A stretch of 64,000 nucleotides of DNA from an uncultured Rhodospirillales bacterium. Its GTDB lineage: Bacteria > Pseudomonadota > Alphaproteobacteria > ATCC43930 > CGMCC-115725. Made by a program: the position numbers and the translations under genes. Of this stretch, positions 51,601 through 62,088 are shown in pieces. Position 1 is the stretch's first letter. Each line of letters opens with the position of its first letter. The DNA lies in NCBI GenBank assembly GCA_903828515.1, contig CAIKMD010000006.1:310001-374000 (forward strand), in the 5' to 3' direction. The notes below the pieces were generated by a model. That model saw only the letters and a program-made list of their open reading frames with translations. It was not told the origin of the DNA and made no database searches.

Positions 51601-52380
51601 ATGGTACAAAACAAGAACATTCTCAATTCTCCCGGTTCCGTCATGACCCTGCGCCAGCGCCGGTTTGCCCAAGCCTTTGTCCTGCTCGGCAATGCCACGC
51701 AGGCGGCGGTGCGCGCCGGTTATTCGCCGCGCACCGCTTGCAGCATCGGCTCGCAGATGAAGCGGCATCCGGCGGTTGCCGCTGCCATCGCCGCGCTGCG
51801 CCGGGGCGAGGCGATCCCGGTCGCGGCGCCGCGTCCGCGTCCGGTCCCGCCGCTCACGCCGCGTCAGTTGGTTTTCGTCGACGAATATCTGTTGCATATC
51901 GATGCGACCAAGGCCGCGATCAACGCCGGCTATTCGCCGCGCTCGGCGCACGTCATCGGCTGTTATCTCCGCAAGAAGCCGCAGGTGGCGGCAGCGATCG
52001 AGGCTGGCCGCGCGGCGCGCTCCGCCCGCACCGGCGTCGATGGCGATCGCATCGTCGAGGCGTTGGGTCGCATCGCGTTCTCCGACATCCGTCGCCTGTT
52101 CGATTGGGATGCCAACGGCATCGCGTTGCGCGCGAGCGCCGACATCGCCGACGACGATCTCGCCGCCATCGCCGCGCTGACCATCGGTCCCGCGAAGAAC
52201 GGCGTCGCGCGCACGCGCGTGAAGCTCCATGACAAGAAAGGCGCGCTCGATGCGCTCGCGCGGTATTTCGGCCTCTATGGCCGCAACGCCAGAGGCGCGC
52301 CCGATACCGCGACAGCGGCGCAAGCGGACGTGGTGCCGGCGCCCGAGGCACCCAAGCTCCGCCTCGTCCGCGCCGCCTGA
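51601..52380 (+). CDS. Phage terminase small subunit-like protein with duplicated HTH
   Basis: This 259-residue protein has two tandem copies of the terminase small-subunit DNA-binding domain: residues 15-66 (LRQRRFAQAFVLLGNATQAA to KRHPAVAAAI) and 86-137 (TPRQLVFVDEYLLHIDATKA to RKKPQVAAAI). A Terminase_2-type C-terminal part (VEALGRIAFSDIRRLFDWDA, KLHDKKGALDALARYFGLYG) follows. In phages it recognises DNA ends for packaging with the large subunit. Here no large subunit, portal or capsid gene is present. It is divergent from the toxin gene, 80 bases apart. Confidence 0.82.
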   Translation: MVQNKNILNSPGSVMTLRQRRFAQAFVLLGNATQAAVRAGYSPRTACSIGSQMKRHPAVAAAIAALRRGEAIPVAAPRPRPVPPLTPRQLVFVDEYLLHIDATKAAINAGYSPRSAHVIGCYLRKKPQVAAAIEAGRAARSARTGVDGDRIVEALGRIAFSDIRRLFDWDANGIALRASADIADDDLAAIAALTIGPAKNGVARTRVKLHDKKGALDALARYFGLYGRNARGAPDTATAAQADVVPAPEAPKLRLVRAA

Positions 52381-52390
52381 AAGAAGGTTC

Positions 52391-52475
52391 ACCACGGAGG
52401 CACGGAGGACACGGAGAAGAGGAAGAAATAAAAACTCTCTTTCTTTCTTCTCCGTGTCCTCCGTGCCTCCGTGGT
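52391..52475. repeat. Palindromic element B1
   Basis: 30-base perfect inverted arms (ACCACGGAGGCACGGAGG...) flank a 25-base AT-rich loop. It is the first of four related elements, following the terminase gene. Confidence 0.9.
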
Positions 52476-52605
52476 TGGTCTTCTTTTCCCGATCCGCGCG
52501 GGAGTCACCATCCAGGGTAAGGTTCGTCACGGCGGAAGAATTCTATTTTTCGTCTTCCCTTGGTTGAGTTTTTTCCGCGCTGCCTGACGGTCCCAAAGGA
52601 GGTTC

Positions 52606-52692
52606 ACCACGGAGACACGGAGGACACGGAGAAAGAGGAAGAAATAGAAACTCTCTATTCTTTCTTCTCCGTGTCCTCCGTGTCTCCGTGGT
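52606..52692. repeat. Palindromic element B2
   Basis: 28-base inverted arms beginning ACCACGGAGACACGGAGG flank a loop closely similar to that of B1. B1 and B2 are direct copies 130 bases apart, and both lie between the terminase gene and phaA. The intervening DNA holds no gene that can be supported. Confidence 0.9.
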
Positions 52693-52854
52693 TGATCTTC
52701 TTTTCCCGATCCCGTTGATCTTCTTCCGCGCCGGCCCAATCCGACTTGTGGGCAAGCCCCGCAAATTCGCCGTGCCCCCCTGCCGTTGGGGCGTCGTTTC
52801 CAAACGCCCGGACAAGCGCTATCTATTGGGTAACGAAAGAGGAGGATTTGTCCC

Positions 52855-54027
<1,173 letters not shown>

Positions 54028-54082
54028 GATAACGTCCCGCCAAGACCACAACGGTCGGGCGGCGGAACAGGGGGAGGTCGAG

Positions 54083-54805
54083 ATGAGCAAGGTTGCGATC
54101 GTTACCGGCGGCACGCGCGGCATCGGGCGTTCGATCTCCGAGGCACTCGACGCGGCGGGTTATAAGGTCGCCGCCAATTACGCGGGCGACGAGAAGGCGG
54201 CGGAAAAATTCACCGCCGAGACGCGGATCAAGGCGTTTCGCTTCGACGTGTCGGATTACAAATCCTGCGCCGAGGGGATCAAGCGCGTCGAGGCCGAACT
54301 CGGCCCGGTCGACATCCTGGTCAATAACGCGGGCATCACCCGCGACGCGGTGCTCCATCGCATGACGCCCGAGCAATGGGGCCAGGTCATCGCGACCAAT
54401 CTCACCTCCTGCTTCAACATGTGCCGCCTCGTCATCGAAGGCATGCGCGAGCGCAATTTCGGCCGCATCGTGAATATCGGCTCGATCAATGGCCAGGCCG
54501 GGCAATACGGCCAGGTCAATTACGCGGCCGCGAAGTCGGGCATTCACGGCTTCACCAAGGCGCTGGCCCAGGAAGGCGCTTCGAAGGGCGTTACCGTCAA
54601 CGCGATCGCGCCGGGCTATATCGATACCGACATGGTGCGCGCGGTGCCGCCGAACGTGCTGGAAAAGATCGTGGCGCGCGTGCCGGTCGGCCGGCTCGGC
54701 AACGCCAGCGAAATCGCGCGCGGCGTGCTGTTCCTGGTTTCGGACGAAGGCGGCTTCGTCACCGGATCGACCCTCTCGATCAACGGCGGCCAGCATATGT
54801 ATTAG
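54083..54805 (+). CDS. phaB: Acetoacetyl-CoA reductase PhaB
   Basis: This 240-residue NADPH-dependent SDR makes (R)-3-hydroxybutyryl-CoA for PHA synthase. It has cofactor motif TGGTRGIGRSIS, NNAG in LVNNAGITRD, catalytic Ser in NIGSINGQAGQ and an intact YxxxK (VNYAAAKSGIHGFTKALAQE), with C-terminal GSTLSINGGQHMY typical of PhaB. GGGGGAGG precedes the ATG. Its canonical active site contrasts with the three altered SDRs elsewhere in the window. Confidence 0.95.
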   Translation: MSKVAIVTGGTRGIGRSISEALDAAGYKVAANYAGDEKAAEKFTAETRIKAFRFDVSDYKSCAEGIKRVEAELGPVDILVNNAGITRDAVLHRMTPEQWGQVIATNLTSCFNMCRLVIEGMRERNFGRIVNIGSINGQAGQYGQVNYAAAKSGIHGFTKALAQEGASKGVTVNAIAPGYIDTDMVRAVPPNVLEKIVARVPVGRLGNASEIARGVLFLVSDEGGFVTGSTLSINGGQHMY

Positions 54806-54828
54806 GCGGCGTTGGACGACCGCCGTGC

Positions 54829-54907
54829 GCCCTTCGACAGGCTCAGGGTGAGGAAGTTTTCCTTAATGCCATCGACAACTTATCCTCAGCCTGAGCCTGT
54901 CGAAGGC
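54829..54907. repeat. Palindromic element C
   Basis: Inverted arms GCCCTTCGACAGGCTCAGGG and CCTGAGCCTGTCGAAGGC lie after phaB. Similar sequences are familiar as REP-like repeats in many bacterial genomes. It may end phaAB transcripts, though no T-run follows. Confidence 0.8.
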
Positions 54908-54938
54908 CGCAGGATGTCGATGCAGCGATTTTAGATGA

Positions 54939-55010
54939 ACCACGGAGACACGGAGAGCACGGAGAAAGAATAAAATCTCCTCTTCTCCGTGCTCTCCGTG
55001 TCTCCGTGGT
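54939..55010. repeat. Palindromic element B3
   Basis: 28-base perfect inverted arms start ACCACGGAGACACGGAGAGC. Relative to B2 two adjacent positions differ in one arm and the matching positions differ in the other, so the stem is preserved. The loop is shorter than in B1 and B2. Confidence 0.9.
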
Positions 55011-55161
55011 GAATCATTCTTCGTTGCCGGTTCCGCCGTCGCGCGATGCGTCGATCAATCTCGTGCGCGGTCGGCATTCCCCCCACCCATTCCCTCCCCC
55101 TCAAGGGGGGAGGGTTATGCAGGGTGTCGTGCAGCGAAATGCCGATGCCAAAGTAGATTTC

Positions 55162-55233
55162 ACCACGGAGACACGGAGGACACGGAGAAAGAATAAAATC
55201 TCCTCTTCTCCGTGTCCTCCGTATCTCCGTGGT
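55162..55233. repeat. Palindromic element B4
   Basis: 28-base inverted arms with one mismatch flank a loop nearly identical to B3. No gene can be supported between phaB and gloB (54806-55417); the stretch holds C, B3, B4 and A2. Confidence 0.9.
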
Positions 55234-55270
55234 TAGTCTAAAGCCTGATCGTTTCAGGTTGCCGCGCGCC

Positions 55271-55408
55271 CACCTCACCCGCTCGCTGACGCTCGCACCC
55301 TCTCCCCCCAAATGGGCGGAGAGGGTTTTTATTTGGCGCTATTGCCCCTCTCCGCGCTTGCGGGGAGAGGGGGGGGGGCCCGCGCATCGCGCGGGAAGGT
55401 GAGGTGTG
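55271..55408. repeat. Intergenic palindromic repeat A2
   Basis: Inverted copy of the element at 48212-48337, with CACCTCACCCGCTCGCTGAC at its left end and two GC-rich hairpins. It has one roughly 8-base insertion relative to A1. Together A1 and A2 flank the entire PHA locus in opposite orientation. Confidence 0.85.
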
Positions 55409-55417
55409 GTTCAGCGC

Positions 55418-56185
55418 CTAGAACTTGTCTTTCTTCAGGCGGATCGCGGCGAAGGTCGCAACTGGATCACCGGGCGATCCTTCGGCGAGCTGAAGCGCGG
55501 GGAGGTCCGCGCGCAGGAAGGGGTTGGTGAGGAATTCCTCGGCGAGCGTGCCGGGCACGGTCGACTTGTTTTCGGCGCGCATTGCGTCGATCCGCGCGGC
55601 GCGATCGATCAACGCACGGTTATCCGGCTCGACCGTCAGCGCGAACTTCGCATTGGCTTGCGTGTACTCGTGCGCGCAAAAGACCCGCGTCTCGGGCGGC
55701 AGGGCCTTCAACTTCGACAGCGAGTTCCACATCTGCGCCGCGGTGCCCTCGAAGGTGCGCCCGCAACCCATGATGAAGAGCGTGTCGCCGCAAAAGAGGG
55801 CGCGCGAACCCTCGAACCAGAAAGCGATGTGCCCGCGCGTGTGGCCCGGCACGTCGAAGACCTTGGCCACCGCCGTCCCGAGCGCATAGGTATCGCCGTC
55901 GCCGACATCGACATCGATACCGGCGATGCGGTCGTGGTCGGCGCGCGGTCCGACGATGATGCAGCCGGTTTCGGCTTTCAGCTCGAGATTGCCGCCGGTG
56001 TGATCGTTGTGGTGATGCGTGTTGAGGATATGGGTGAGGCGCCAGCCTTCCTTGGCGAGCGCCTGGCGAACCGGCTCGGCATCGGATGGATCGACCGCGG
56101 CGACGGCGCCGCTGGCTTCGTCGCGCAGGAGATAGATGTAATTGTCCCGCCGCGCGGGAATCTGGCGGATGACGAGTTCGGACAT
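55418..56185 (-). CDS. gloB: Hydroxyacylglutathione hydrolase (glyoxalase II)
   Basis: This 255-residue metallo-beta-lactamase-fold enzyme hydrolyses S-lactoylglutathione in methylglyoxal detoxification. The binuclear metal site is complete: NTHHHNDHTGG, His in PGHTRGHIAF, Asp in FCGDTLF and His in CAHEYTQANAKFA, with the glyoxalase II C-terminal substrate-binding helices (NPFLRAD). It is divergent from the methyltransferase gene. Confidence 0.93.
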   Translation of the reverse strand: MSELVIRQIPARRDNYIYLLRDEASGAVAAVDPSDAEPVRQALAKEGWRLTHILNTHHHNDHTGGNLELKAETGCIIVGPRADHDRIAGIDVDVGDGDTYALGTAVAKVFDVPGHTRGHIAFWFEGSRALFCGDTLFIMGCGRTFEGTAAQMWNSLSKLKALPPETRVFCAHEYTQANAKFALTVEPDNRALIDRAARIDAMRAENKSTVPGTLAEEFLTNPFLRADLPALQLAEGSPGDPVATFAAIRLKKDKF

Positions 56186-56269
56186 GGCGCGGGTCTCCCT
56201 GAAGGGTGCGGGCTACTCTAATCGGGTGCCCCCGTCCATGCTACTGGGGTCCATGCTACACTGGCGCCC

Positions 56270-57004
56270 ATGTTTCCCGATGTCGTCGATCTGCGCGAGT
56301 TCTACGAAACCCGGCTGGGCCAGATCGCCCGGCGCATGGTGACGCGCCGCATCCGTCGCATCTGGCCCGATCTGACCGGCTCGCGCCTCATGGGACTGGG
56401 CTATGCGACGCCTTATCTGCGCCCGTTCCTCGGCGAGGCCGAGCGGGTGATGGCGCTGATGCCGGCGGCGCAGGGCGTGCTGCATTGGCCCGAGGAGGGA
56501 CCCAACCGGGTGGTGCTGGGCGACGAGGGCGAGTTTCCGCTGCCCGATTTCTCGATCGATCGCGTGCTGCTCGTGCACGGTCTCGAATTCAGCGATGAGA
56601 TCCGGCCGCTGCTCAAGGAGATCTGGCGGGTGCTGGCGGGCGGCGGCAAGATTCTGGTCGTGGTCCCGAACCGGCGCGGCATCTGGGCGCGCATCGACGG
56701 CACGCCGTTCGGCCAGGGGCATCCTTATACGGTCAATCAGCTCTCGCGCCTATTGCGCGACGAAAGCTTCACGCCCGAGCGCAACAGCGGCGCGCTTTAT
56801 CTGCCGCCGACGCGCTGGCGCATGCTGCAGCGCTCGGCCGGCGCGTGGGAAGGCATCGGCACGCGCTGGTTCACCACCTTCGCCGGCGTGGTGATGGTCG
56901 AGGCGACCAAGGAAATCTATGCCAAGCCCGTCGCGGCGCAGCGCGTGCGCACGCGCCGCGTTTACCTGCCGATGCCCGGTGCCGCGAGCCCGGTCGGGCG
57001 ATAA
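56270..57004 (+). CDS. SAM-dependent methyltransferase family protein
   Basis: This is a 244-residue class I methyltransferase-like protein of the type often encoded divergently from gloB in Alphaproteobacteria. MFPDVVDLREFYETRLGQIARRMV opens the protein; GSRLMGLGYATPYLRPF is a diverged SAM-binding motif I. VLLVHGLEFSDE and LLKEIWRVLAGGGKILVVVPNR are the later fold motifs. The substrate is unknown. Confidence 0.82.
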   Translation: MFPDVVDLREFYETRLGQIARRMVTRRIRRIWPDLTGSRLMGLGYATPYLRPFLGEAERVMALMPAAQGVLHWPEEGPNRVVLGDEGEFPLPDFSIDRVLLVHGLEFSDEIRPLLKEIWRVLAGGGKILVVVPNRRGIWARIDGTPFGQGHPYTVNQLSRLLRDESFTPERNSGALYLPPTRWRMLQRSAGAWEGIGTRWFTTFAGVVMVEATKEIYAKPVAAQRVRTRRVYLPMPGAASPVGR

Positions 57005-57131
57005 ACGATTCTCCCGCGAAAATTCTTTTTTTCCGCACAGGGAAAGACATCGCGAGTCCGGACGTTGTTGACCCGGAACATCCCGGATTCGATCCCAGCG
57101 TGGGCTGCCGGCGGTGACAACGGAGCGTATT

Positions 57132-58645
57132 ATGGCGGCAATAAGGCTTCGCGCGGCGGTCATGGCGGTTCTCCTCGCGACGACGGCGTCGGTCTATGCG
57201 CAGGTTCCGCCGCCGCCCTACGGCGAGCCGCCACCGGGGCCGAACGATTCGGTCGGCGCGCCGATCATGGCGCCCGAGCAACTCGATCAGGCCCTGGCGC
57301 CGGTCGCGCTTTATCCCGACCCGTTGCTGACCGATATCCTGACCGCTGCGACCTATCCGCTCGAAGTGGTCGATGCCGCGCGTTGGCTGCAATCGCCCGG
57401 CGCCGCGTCGTTGCGCGGTCCGGCGCTCGACGATGCATTGGCCCAGCAGAACTGGGACCCGAGCGTCAAATCGCTGGTTCCGTTTCCGCAAATCGTCGCG
57501 ATGATGGATGCGCATCTCGACTGGATGCAAAGCATCGGCAATGCCTTCCTCGATCAGCAGAACGACGTCATGGACGCGGTCCAGCGTCTGCGCCAACACA
57601 GGCGGCGGCGAACCGCACGCTGCAATCGACGCCGCAGCAGGTCGTCTCCAATGACGGCGGCTATATCGAGATCATGCCGGCCAACCCGACCGTCATCTAT
57701 GTGCCGGTCTATGACCCGCGTGTCGTCTACGGCACGTGGCGCTATCCCCGCTATCAGCCGTATTACTGGGGACCGCCGCCGGGCTTGCGCGTCGCGACGA
57801 CGGTCGATGGCATCGGCTTCAGCATCGGCTTCGGCATCGTCGATGCGCTGTGGGGCTGGGGCGATTGGGATTGGGCGCGTCACGACGTGCGGGTCAATCC
57901 CGAGCGGTTCAATCGCATCAATCGCGGTCGCCCGCCGGTGAGTTCGACGGTCTGGCAACACGCGCCCGATCATCGCCATGGCGTGCCCTATGCCGGCGCG
58001 CAAACCCGGTCGCGGTTTCAGCCGGCGGTGCAGGGCTCGCCCGCCGACCGCCAGGGCTTCCGCGGTTTTGCCAACACGCCTTCAACGCAAGCCCGGCCGG
58101 AGGACAGATCCCGCGCCGCCGCGCCCGCGCAACAGACGCGGCAAGCGCCCGAGACGCGCAATCGCGACGCGGCACCTGCCTCGCAAGCAGCGCCGCAGGG
58201 AAGACAGGCGCCGGAACAGCGCAATCGTGACGCCGCCCCGCAAACACGACAGGCTCCGGCGGCGCCGCCGCAAGTCGCGCAGCCCCAGGCCGTGCAGCGC
58301 CAACCCGAACCCGCGCGTCCGCAAGCCGCGGCGCGTCCGGCGGCGCCCGAGTTCAATCGTCAGCCGCCCGCGCGCCCGCCGACGGCGTTCCAGTCTTTCG
58401 GCGGCGGTCACGCGCGCGACGATGCCCAGCGCGGGCAAGCCAGTCGCCAGCAGGCCCCGGTCGCCCGTGTCTCGGCGCCTGCCGCTCAGCCGCGCCCCGC
58501 GCCCGAGGCTCGTCCCGCCCCGGCGCCGCGCCCGACACCGGCTGCCGCACCGCCGGCGCGGCCGGCACACGACGCCCATCCGGCGCCGCCGGCCCAACCG
58601 GGAGCGCCCCCGGCCGATGACAAGCATCACGGACGGGAGCACTGA
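57132..58645 (+). pseudogene. DUF3300 secreted protein, interrupted by a frameshift
   Basis: The N-terminal half (signal MAAIRLRAAVMAVLLATTASVYAQ, then QLDQALAPVALYPDPLLTDI and NAFLDQQNDVMDAVQRLR) is read in one frame up to about 57595. The rest (RTLQSTPQQVVSNDGGYIEIMPANPTVIYVPVYDPR and a long Pro/Ala/Gln-rich tail) continues in the -1 frame to 58645. The two parts join into one normal DUF3300 protein, so a single-base loss or 2-base gain near CAACACAGGCGG is likely, or a sequencing error. GGAG precedes ATG 57132. It is paired with DUF2950. Confidence 0.8.
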
Positions 58646-58647
58646 TC

Positions 58648-59565
58648 ATGTTCAACGCTAAAGCACGTTTCGCGCTCGGGTCTTTGTTCGTCGCGCTTCT
58701 GGCGACCACCGCGATCCCGCCTTCGGCATTGGCCGCGTCGCAAACCACCTACGCGTCGCCGGATCAGGCGGTCGATCGTCTCGCCGAAGCGGTACGAACC
58801 GGCTCGCCTTCGGCCATCGGCAAGGTTCTCGGCCCCGGCAGCGCCCGGCTGATCGAGTCCGGCGACAAGGTCGCGGACAAGACGGGACGCGAAAAATTCA
58901 TCGCCGATTACGACCAAGCGCACAAGATCGACGTGCAACACGCGCGGGCCGAACTGATCCTCGGGACGGCGCAATGGCCGTTTCCGATCCCGCTGGTCGA
59001 GAAGAACGGCGCCTGGCGCTTCGATACGCGAGCCGGTGCTACCGAGATTCTCGATCGCCGCATCGGTCACGACGAACTTACGGCGATCCAGACCAGCCGT
59101 GCGATCGTCGATGCGCAGCGCGATTACGCCAGCGAAGATCGCAACGGCGACGGGCTGCTCGAATATGCCGACCGGTTCGTGAGCAGTCCCGGCAAGCATG
59201 ACGGGCTTTATTGGCCGACCACGGCCGGCGGCAAGCAAAGCCCGCTCGGACCTCTGGTGGCCCAGGCGCGCGCCGAAGGCTATCCGGCGCTGCGTGCGCC
59301 CTATCACGGCTATTACTTTCGGATGATCAACGCGCAAGGTCCGCACGCGAAAGGGGGGCCACGCGATTACCGGGCGCACGGCCACATGATCGGCGGCTTC
59401 GCGGTCGTGGCCTATCCGGCGAAGTGGGGCGATTCGGGCGTGATGACCTTCATCGTCAATCAGCGCGGCAACGTCTATGAGAAAAATCTCGGCCGCGACA
59501 CGCAGCACCTCGCCCAGGCGATGAAGCGCTACGACCCCGATCCGAGCTGGAAACGCGCGCCCTGA
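58648..59565 (+). CDS. DUF2950 family secreted protein
   Basis: This 305-residue exported protein has a signal peptide (MFNAKARFALGSLFVALLATTAIPPSALA). DUF2950 signatures are YASPDQAVDRLAEAVRTGSP, NGAWRFDTRAGATEILDRRIG, DRNGDGLLEYADRFVSSPGKHDGLYWP, YHGYYFRMINAQGP and WGDSGVMTFIVNQRGNVYEKNLG. The function is unknown. It starts 2 bases after the DUF3300 gene, the usual partner of this family. Confidence 0.88.
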   Translation: MFNAKARFALGSLFVALLATTAIPPSALAASQTTYASPDQAVDRLAEAVRTGSPSAIGKVLGPGSARLIESGDKVADKTGREKFIADYDQAHKIDVQHARAELILGTAQWPFPIPLVEKNGAWRFDTRAGATEILDRRIGHDELTAIQTSRAIVDAQRDYASEDRNGDGLLEYADRFVSSPGKHDGLYWPTTAGGKQSPLGPLVAQARAEGYPALRAPYHGYYFRMINAQGPHAKGGPRDYRAHGHMIGGFAVVAYPAKWGDSGVMTFIVNQRGNVYEKNLGRDTQHLAQAMKRYDPDPSWKRAP

Positions 59566-59568
59566 CGA

Positions 59569-60114
59569 TCAGATGATGAGCGTCGAGGTCGCGTCGTCCG
59601 GCGGCGTCAGGTCGAAGGCGTTGGCGGTGCACGACACCATCGAGAATTGTCCGACCGCCGCGACCAATGCCACCAGCGATTCGAGTCCGAAGAGTTTTTC
59701 GGCGGCGCTGTAGGTCGCTTCGCTCAAGCCGCGATTGGCGAGCAGTTCCGCCGCCAGTTGATGCGCCATGGCTTCGCGCGGATCGCTGAGTTTCGGCGCC
59801 TTGCGGGCGTTGATCGCCTCGATCGTCTCCTTGTCGAGGCCGACGGCGAGCGAGCCGCGCGCCTGCGCCGCCCAGGGGAATTTGGAATTCCAGTGCCGGA
59901 TCGCGGTCAGCACCGCGATCTGCCGCTCGCGCCCGCTGAGCGGCGAGGCGCGCAGCGCATTGCCCATTTCCTGCGACGCGCGCATCAGGCGCGGATTGCG
60001 GATATAGGCCCAATAGGGTCCGCCGAGCGGGCCGCCGGCGGCCTTCGCCTCGTCATAGACGGCGCCTTGCTCTTCGTTGAGTTCTTCGCGCTTCAAAATG
60101 CGGATACGTGTCAT
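59569..60114 (-). CDS. Carboxymuconolactone decarboxylase family protein
   Basis: This 181-residue AhpD/CMD-fold protein has GGPYWAYIRNPRLMRASQEMG, LSGRERQIAVLTAIRHWNSKFPWAAQA and later LVALVAAVGQFSMVSCTANAF. The CxxC pair of peroxidase-type AhpD members is missing, so it is likely not a peroxidase; a decarboxylase-like or lyase role is possible. It converges with DUF2950, 3 bases apart. Confidence 0.82.
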   Translation of the reverse strand: MTRIRILKREELNEEQGAVYDEAKAAGGPLGGPYWAYIRNPRLMRASQEMGNALRASPLSGRERQIAVLTAIRHWNSKFPWAAQARGSLAVGLDKETIEAINARKAPKLSDPREAMAHQLAAELLANRGLSEATYSAAEKLFGLESLVALVAAVGQFSMVSCTANAFDLTPPDDATSTLII

Positions 60115-60145
60115 AGGATTTCCCCCCGGATGAATTCAGTGTGGC

Positions 60146-60790
60146 TCAGCTTTGACCCGACAGCAGGAACAGACCCTGCGCGGCGAGCAGATTGGCGAGC
60201 CGTCCGCGCGTGTTGAGCCGATAGGGCAGGCCGCCATCGTCCATCGCCACGCTGCGCTCGACCACGATCCCGGCATCGTCGCACAGATCGAGGAAGTCGA
60301 GGATGGTACAGAGATGCAGGTTGGGCGTGTCGTACCAGTGATGCGGCAGCGACGGCGTGCGCGGCATGCGGCCTTCGGTCAGCAATCGGACGCGCATCCG
60401 CCACTGGCCGAAATTCGGGATCGACACCACCGCGCGTTTGCCGATGCGCACGAGATGGCGCAGGACCTCATGCGGCTTCATCGTCGCCTGCAGGGTCTGG
60501 CTGAGGACGACATAGTCGAAAGCCTGCGACGGGTAATCGTGGAGATCGTGGTCGGCGTCGCCCTGGATCACCGACAAGCCGTTGCGCACGCAGGAATTCA
60601 CCCCGCCTTGCGACAATTCCATGCCGCGCCCGTCGACGCCCTTGTGATTGACCAGATAGGACAGCAATTCGCCTTCGCCGCAACCGACGTCGAGCACCCG
60701 CGCGCCGTCCGCGATCATGCCGGCGACGAGGCGCAGATCCTCGCGCAACGGGGCGGTCAACGGTCGCGCGCTGCTCGCGTCGGGACTCAT
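60146..60790 (-). CDS. metW: Methionine biosynthesis protein MetW
   Basis: This 214-residue SAM-binding protein is always found with MetX in this group and required for efficient homoserine acetylation. Motif I is [18 protein letters not shown], and [34 protein letters not shown] plus [19 protein letters not shown] are MetW hallmarks. ATG 60790 overlaps the MetX stop (ATGA); the longer upstream reading belongs to metX in another frame. Confidence 0.92.
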   Translation of the reverse strand: MSPDASSARPLTAPLREDLRLVAGMIADGARVLDVGCGEGELLSYLVNHKGVDGRGMELSQGGVNSCVRNGLSVIQGDADHDLHDYPSQAFDYVVLSQTLQATMKPHEVLRHLVRIGKRAVVSIPNFGQWRMRVRLLTEGRMPRTPSLPHHWYDTPNLHLCTILDFLDLCDDAGIVVERSVAMDDGGLPYRLNTRGRLANLLAAQGLFLLSGQS

Positions 60791-61965
60791 GTGCGCGTCA
60801 GCCCGCGATGAACCGCGCAGCCGTCCATGAACCCCTTGAGGGTCGCGTGGAATTCCGGCTCGTCGAGCAGGAACGCGTCGTGGCCCTTGTCGGTCGCGAC
60901 CTCGACGAAGCTGACATTGGCCGCCGCCGCGTTGAGCGCGTGGACGACCTGGCGGTTCTCCGAGGTCGGATAGAGCCAGTCGCTGGTGAACGAGATCGAG
61001 CAGAACCGCGTCTTTGTCGCCTTGAACGCGTTGGCGAGTACGCCGCCATGCTCGGCCGCGAGATCGAAATAGTCGCAGGCGCGGGTGATGTAGAGATAGG
61101 AATTGGCGTCGAACCGCTCGGAGAAACTCGCACCCTGATAGCGCAGATAATTTTCCACCTGGAAATCGGCATCGAACCCGAAGGTGATCGCCTGGCGGTT
61201 CTGCAGGTTGCGGCCGAATTTCCGGTGCAGCGCCTGCTCCGACAGATAGGTGATGTGCGCCGCCATGCGCGCGACCGCGAGGCCGCGCTCGGGCCGCACG
61301 CCCTGCGCGAGGTAGTTGCCGTTGCACCAGTTCGCATCGGCCATGATCGCCTGACGACCGACCTCGTGGAACGCGATGTTCTGCGCCGAGTGGCGCGCCG
61401 CCGTGGCGATCGGCACCGCGCTGAACACCCGCTCGGGATAGGATGCGGCCCATTGCAGCACCTGCATGCCGCCCATCGATCCGCCGATCACGCAGAACAG
61501 CGTCTCGATGCCGAGATGATCGATCAGGCGTTTTTGCGCGCGCACCATGTCGCCGATGGTGATGACCGGAAAGGTCAGGTCCCAGGGCAGGCCGGTCGCC
61601 GGATTGATCTCGGCCGGGCCGCTCGAGCCCATGCAGCCGCCCAGCACGTTGGCGCAGATGAGGAAGTACCGCTCGGTGTCGAGCAATTTGCCGGGGCCGG
61701 CCAGGATGTCCCACCAGCCGGGCTTGCCGGTGATCGGGTGCGGGTCGGCGACGTACTGGTCGCCGGTCAGCGCGTGGCAGATCAGGATGGCGTTGGAGCG
61801 GTCGGCGTTGAGCCGGCCATAGGTCTGATATGCGATGGCATAAGGCGCCAGCGACACGCCGGCATCGAGCGCCAAGGGCTCGGTCACGGTCAGGCGGAAG
61901 CCGGGCCGGTCGTGCTCTTGTGCTGAAAACGCCGTCGAGGGGGCGAAAACACTCATGCCGGCCAT
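60787..61965 (-). CDS. metX: Homoserine O-acetyltransferase MetX
   Basis: This 392-residue alpha/beta-fold enzyme acylates homoserine in methionine synthesis. [25 protein letters not shown] opens the fold; the nucleophile elbow is [15 protein letters not shown], with Asp in FTSDWLYPT and His in [15 protein letters not shown]. The start is ATG 61965 or ATG 61956 (MSVFAPS); no ribosome site is visible for either. It is coupled to metW and divergent from the chorismate mutase gene. Confidence 0.93.
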   Translation of the reverse strand: MAGMSVFAPSTAFSAQEHDRPGFRLTVTEPLALDAGVSLAPYAIAYQTYGRLNADRSNAILICHALTGDQYVADPHPITGKPGWWDILAGPGKLLDTERYFLICANVLGGCMGSSGPAEINPATGLPWDLTFPVITIGDMVRAQKRLIDHLGIETLFCVIGGSMGGMQVLQWAASYPERVFSAVPIATAARHSAQNIAFHEVGRQAIMADANWCNGNYLAQGVRPERGLAVARMAAHITYLSEQALHRKFGRNLQNRQAITFGFDADFQVENYLRYQGASFSERFDANSYLYITRACDYFDLAAEHGGVLANAFKATKTRFCSISFTSDWLYPTSENRQVVHALNAAAANVSFVEVATDKGHDAFLLDEPEFHATLKGFMDGCAVHRGLTRT

Positions 61966-61997
61966 CAAATAGGGGGGTGTGAACCGGCGCCTAACTA

Positions 61998-62026
61998 GGG
62001 ATTAAGGGCCTAGCCTGTCAATGTTT
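61998..62026 (-). promoter_or_regulatory. Possible sigma-70-type promoter for metX-metW
   Basis: On the minus strand TTGACA is followed after 17 bases by CTAGTT, giving a perfect -35 box, ideal spacing and a weak -10 box. It is placed about 33 bases upstream of the metX start. No conserved SAM-riboswitch fold could be recognised in the short leader. Confidence 0.5.
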
Positions 62027-62088
62027 TCTTTGCTTTAACGAGGCCTGCGAACTATCAGTAACGCCCCCGGTTTCCGGTACCCGATCCT

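Noticed and set aside
57585-57605. Programmed -1 frameshift in the DUF3300 gene
   Set aside because: No slippery heptamer of the form X-XXY-YYZ is present at the junction and no downstream structure stands out; an indel or sequencing error is simpler.
61966-62088. SAM riboswitch upstream of metX
   Set aside because: metX genes of Alphaproteobacteria often carry one, but the roughly 30-base leader after the likely promoter is too short and lacks the conserved SAM-II core.
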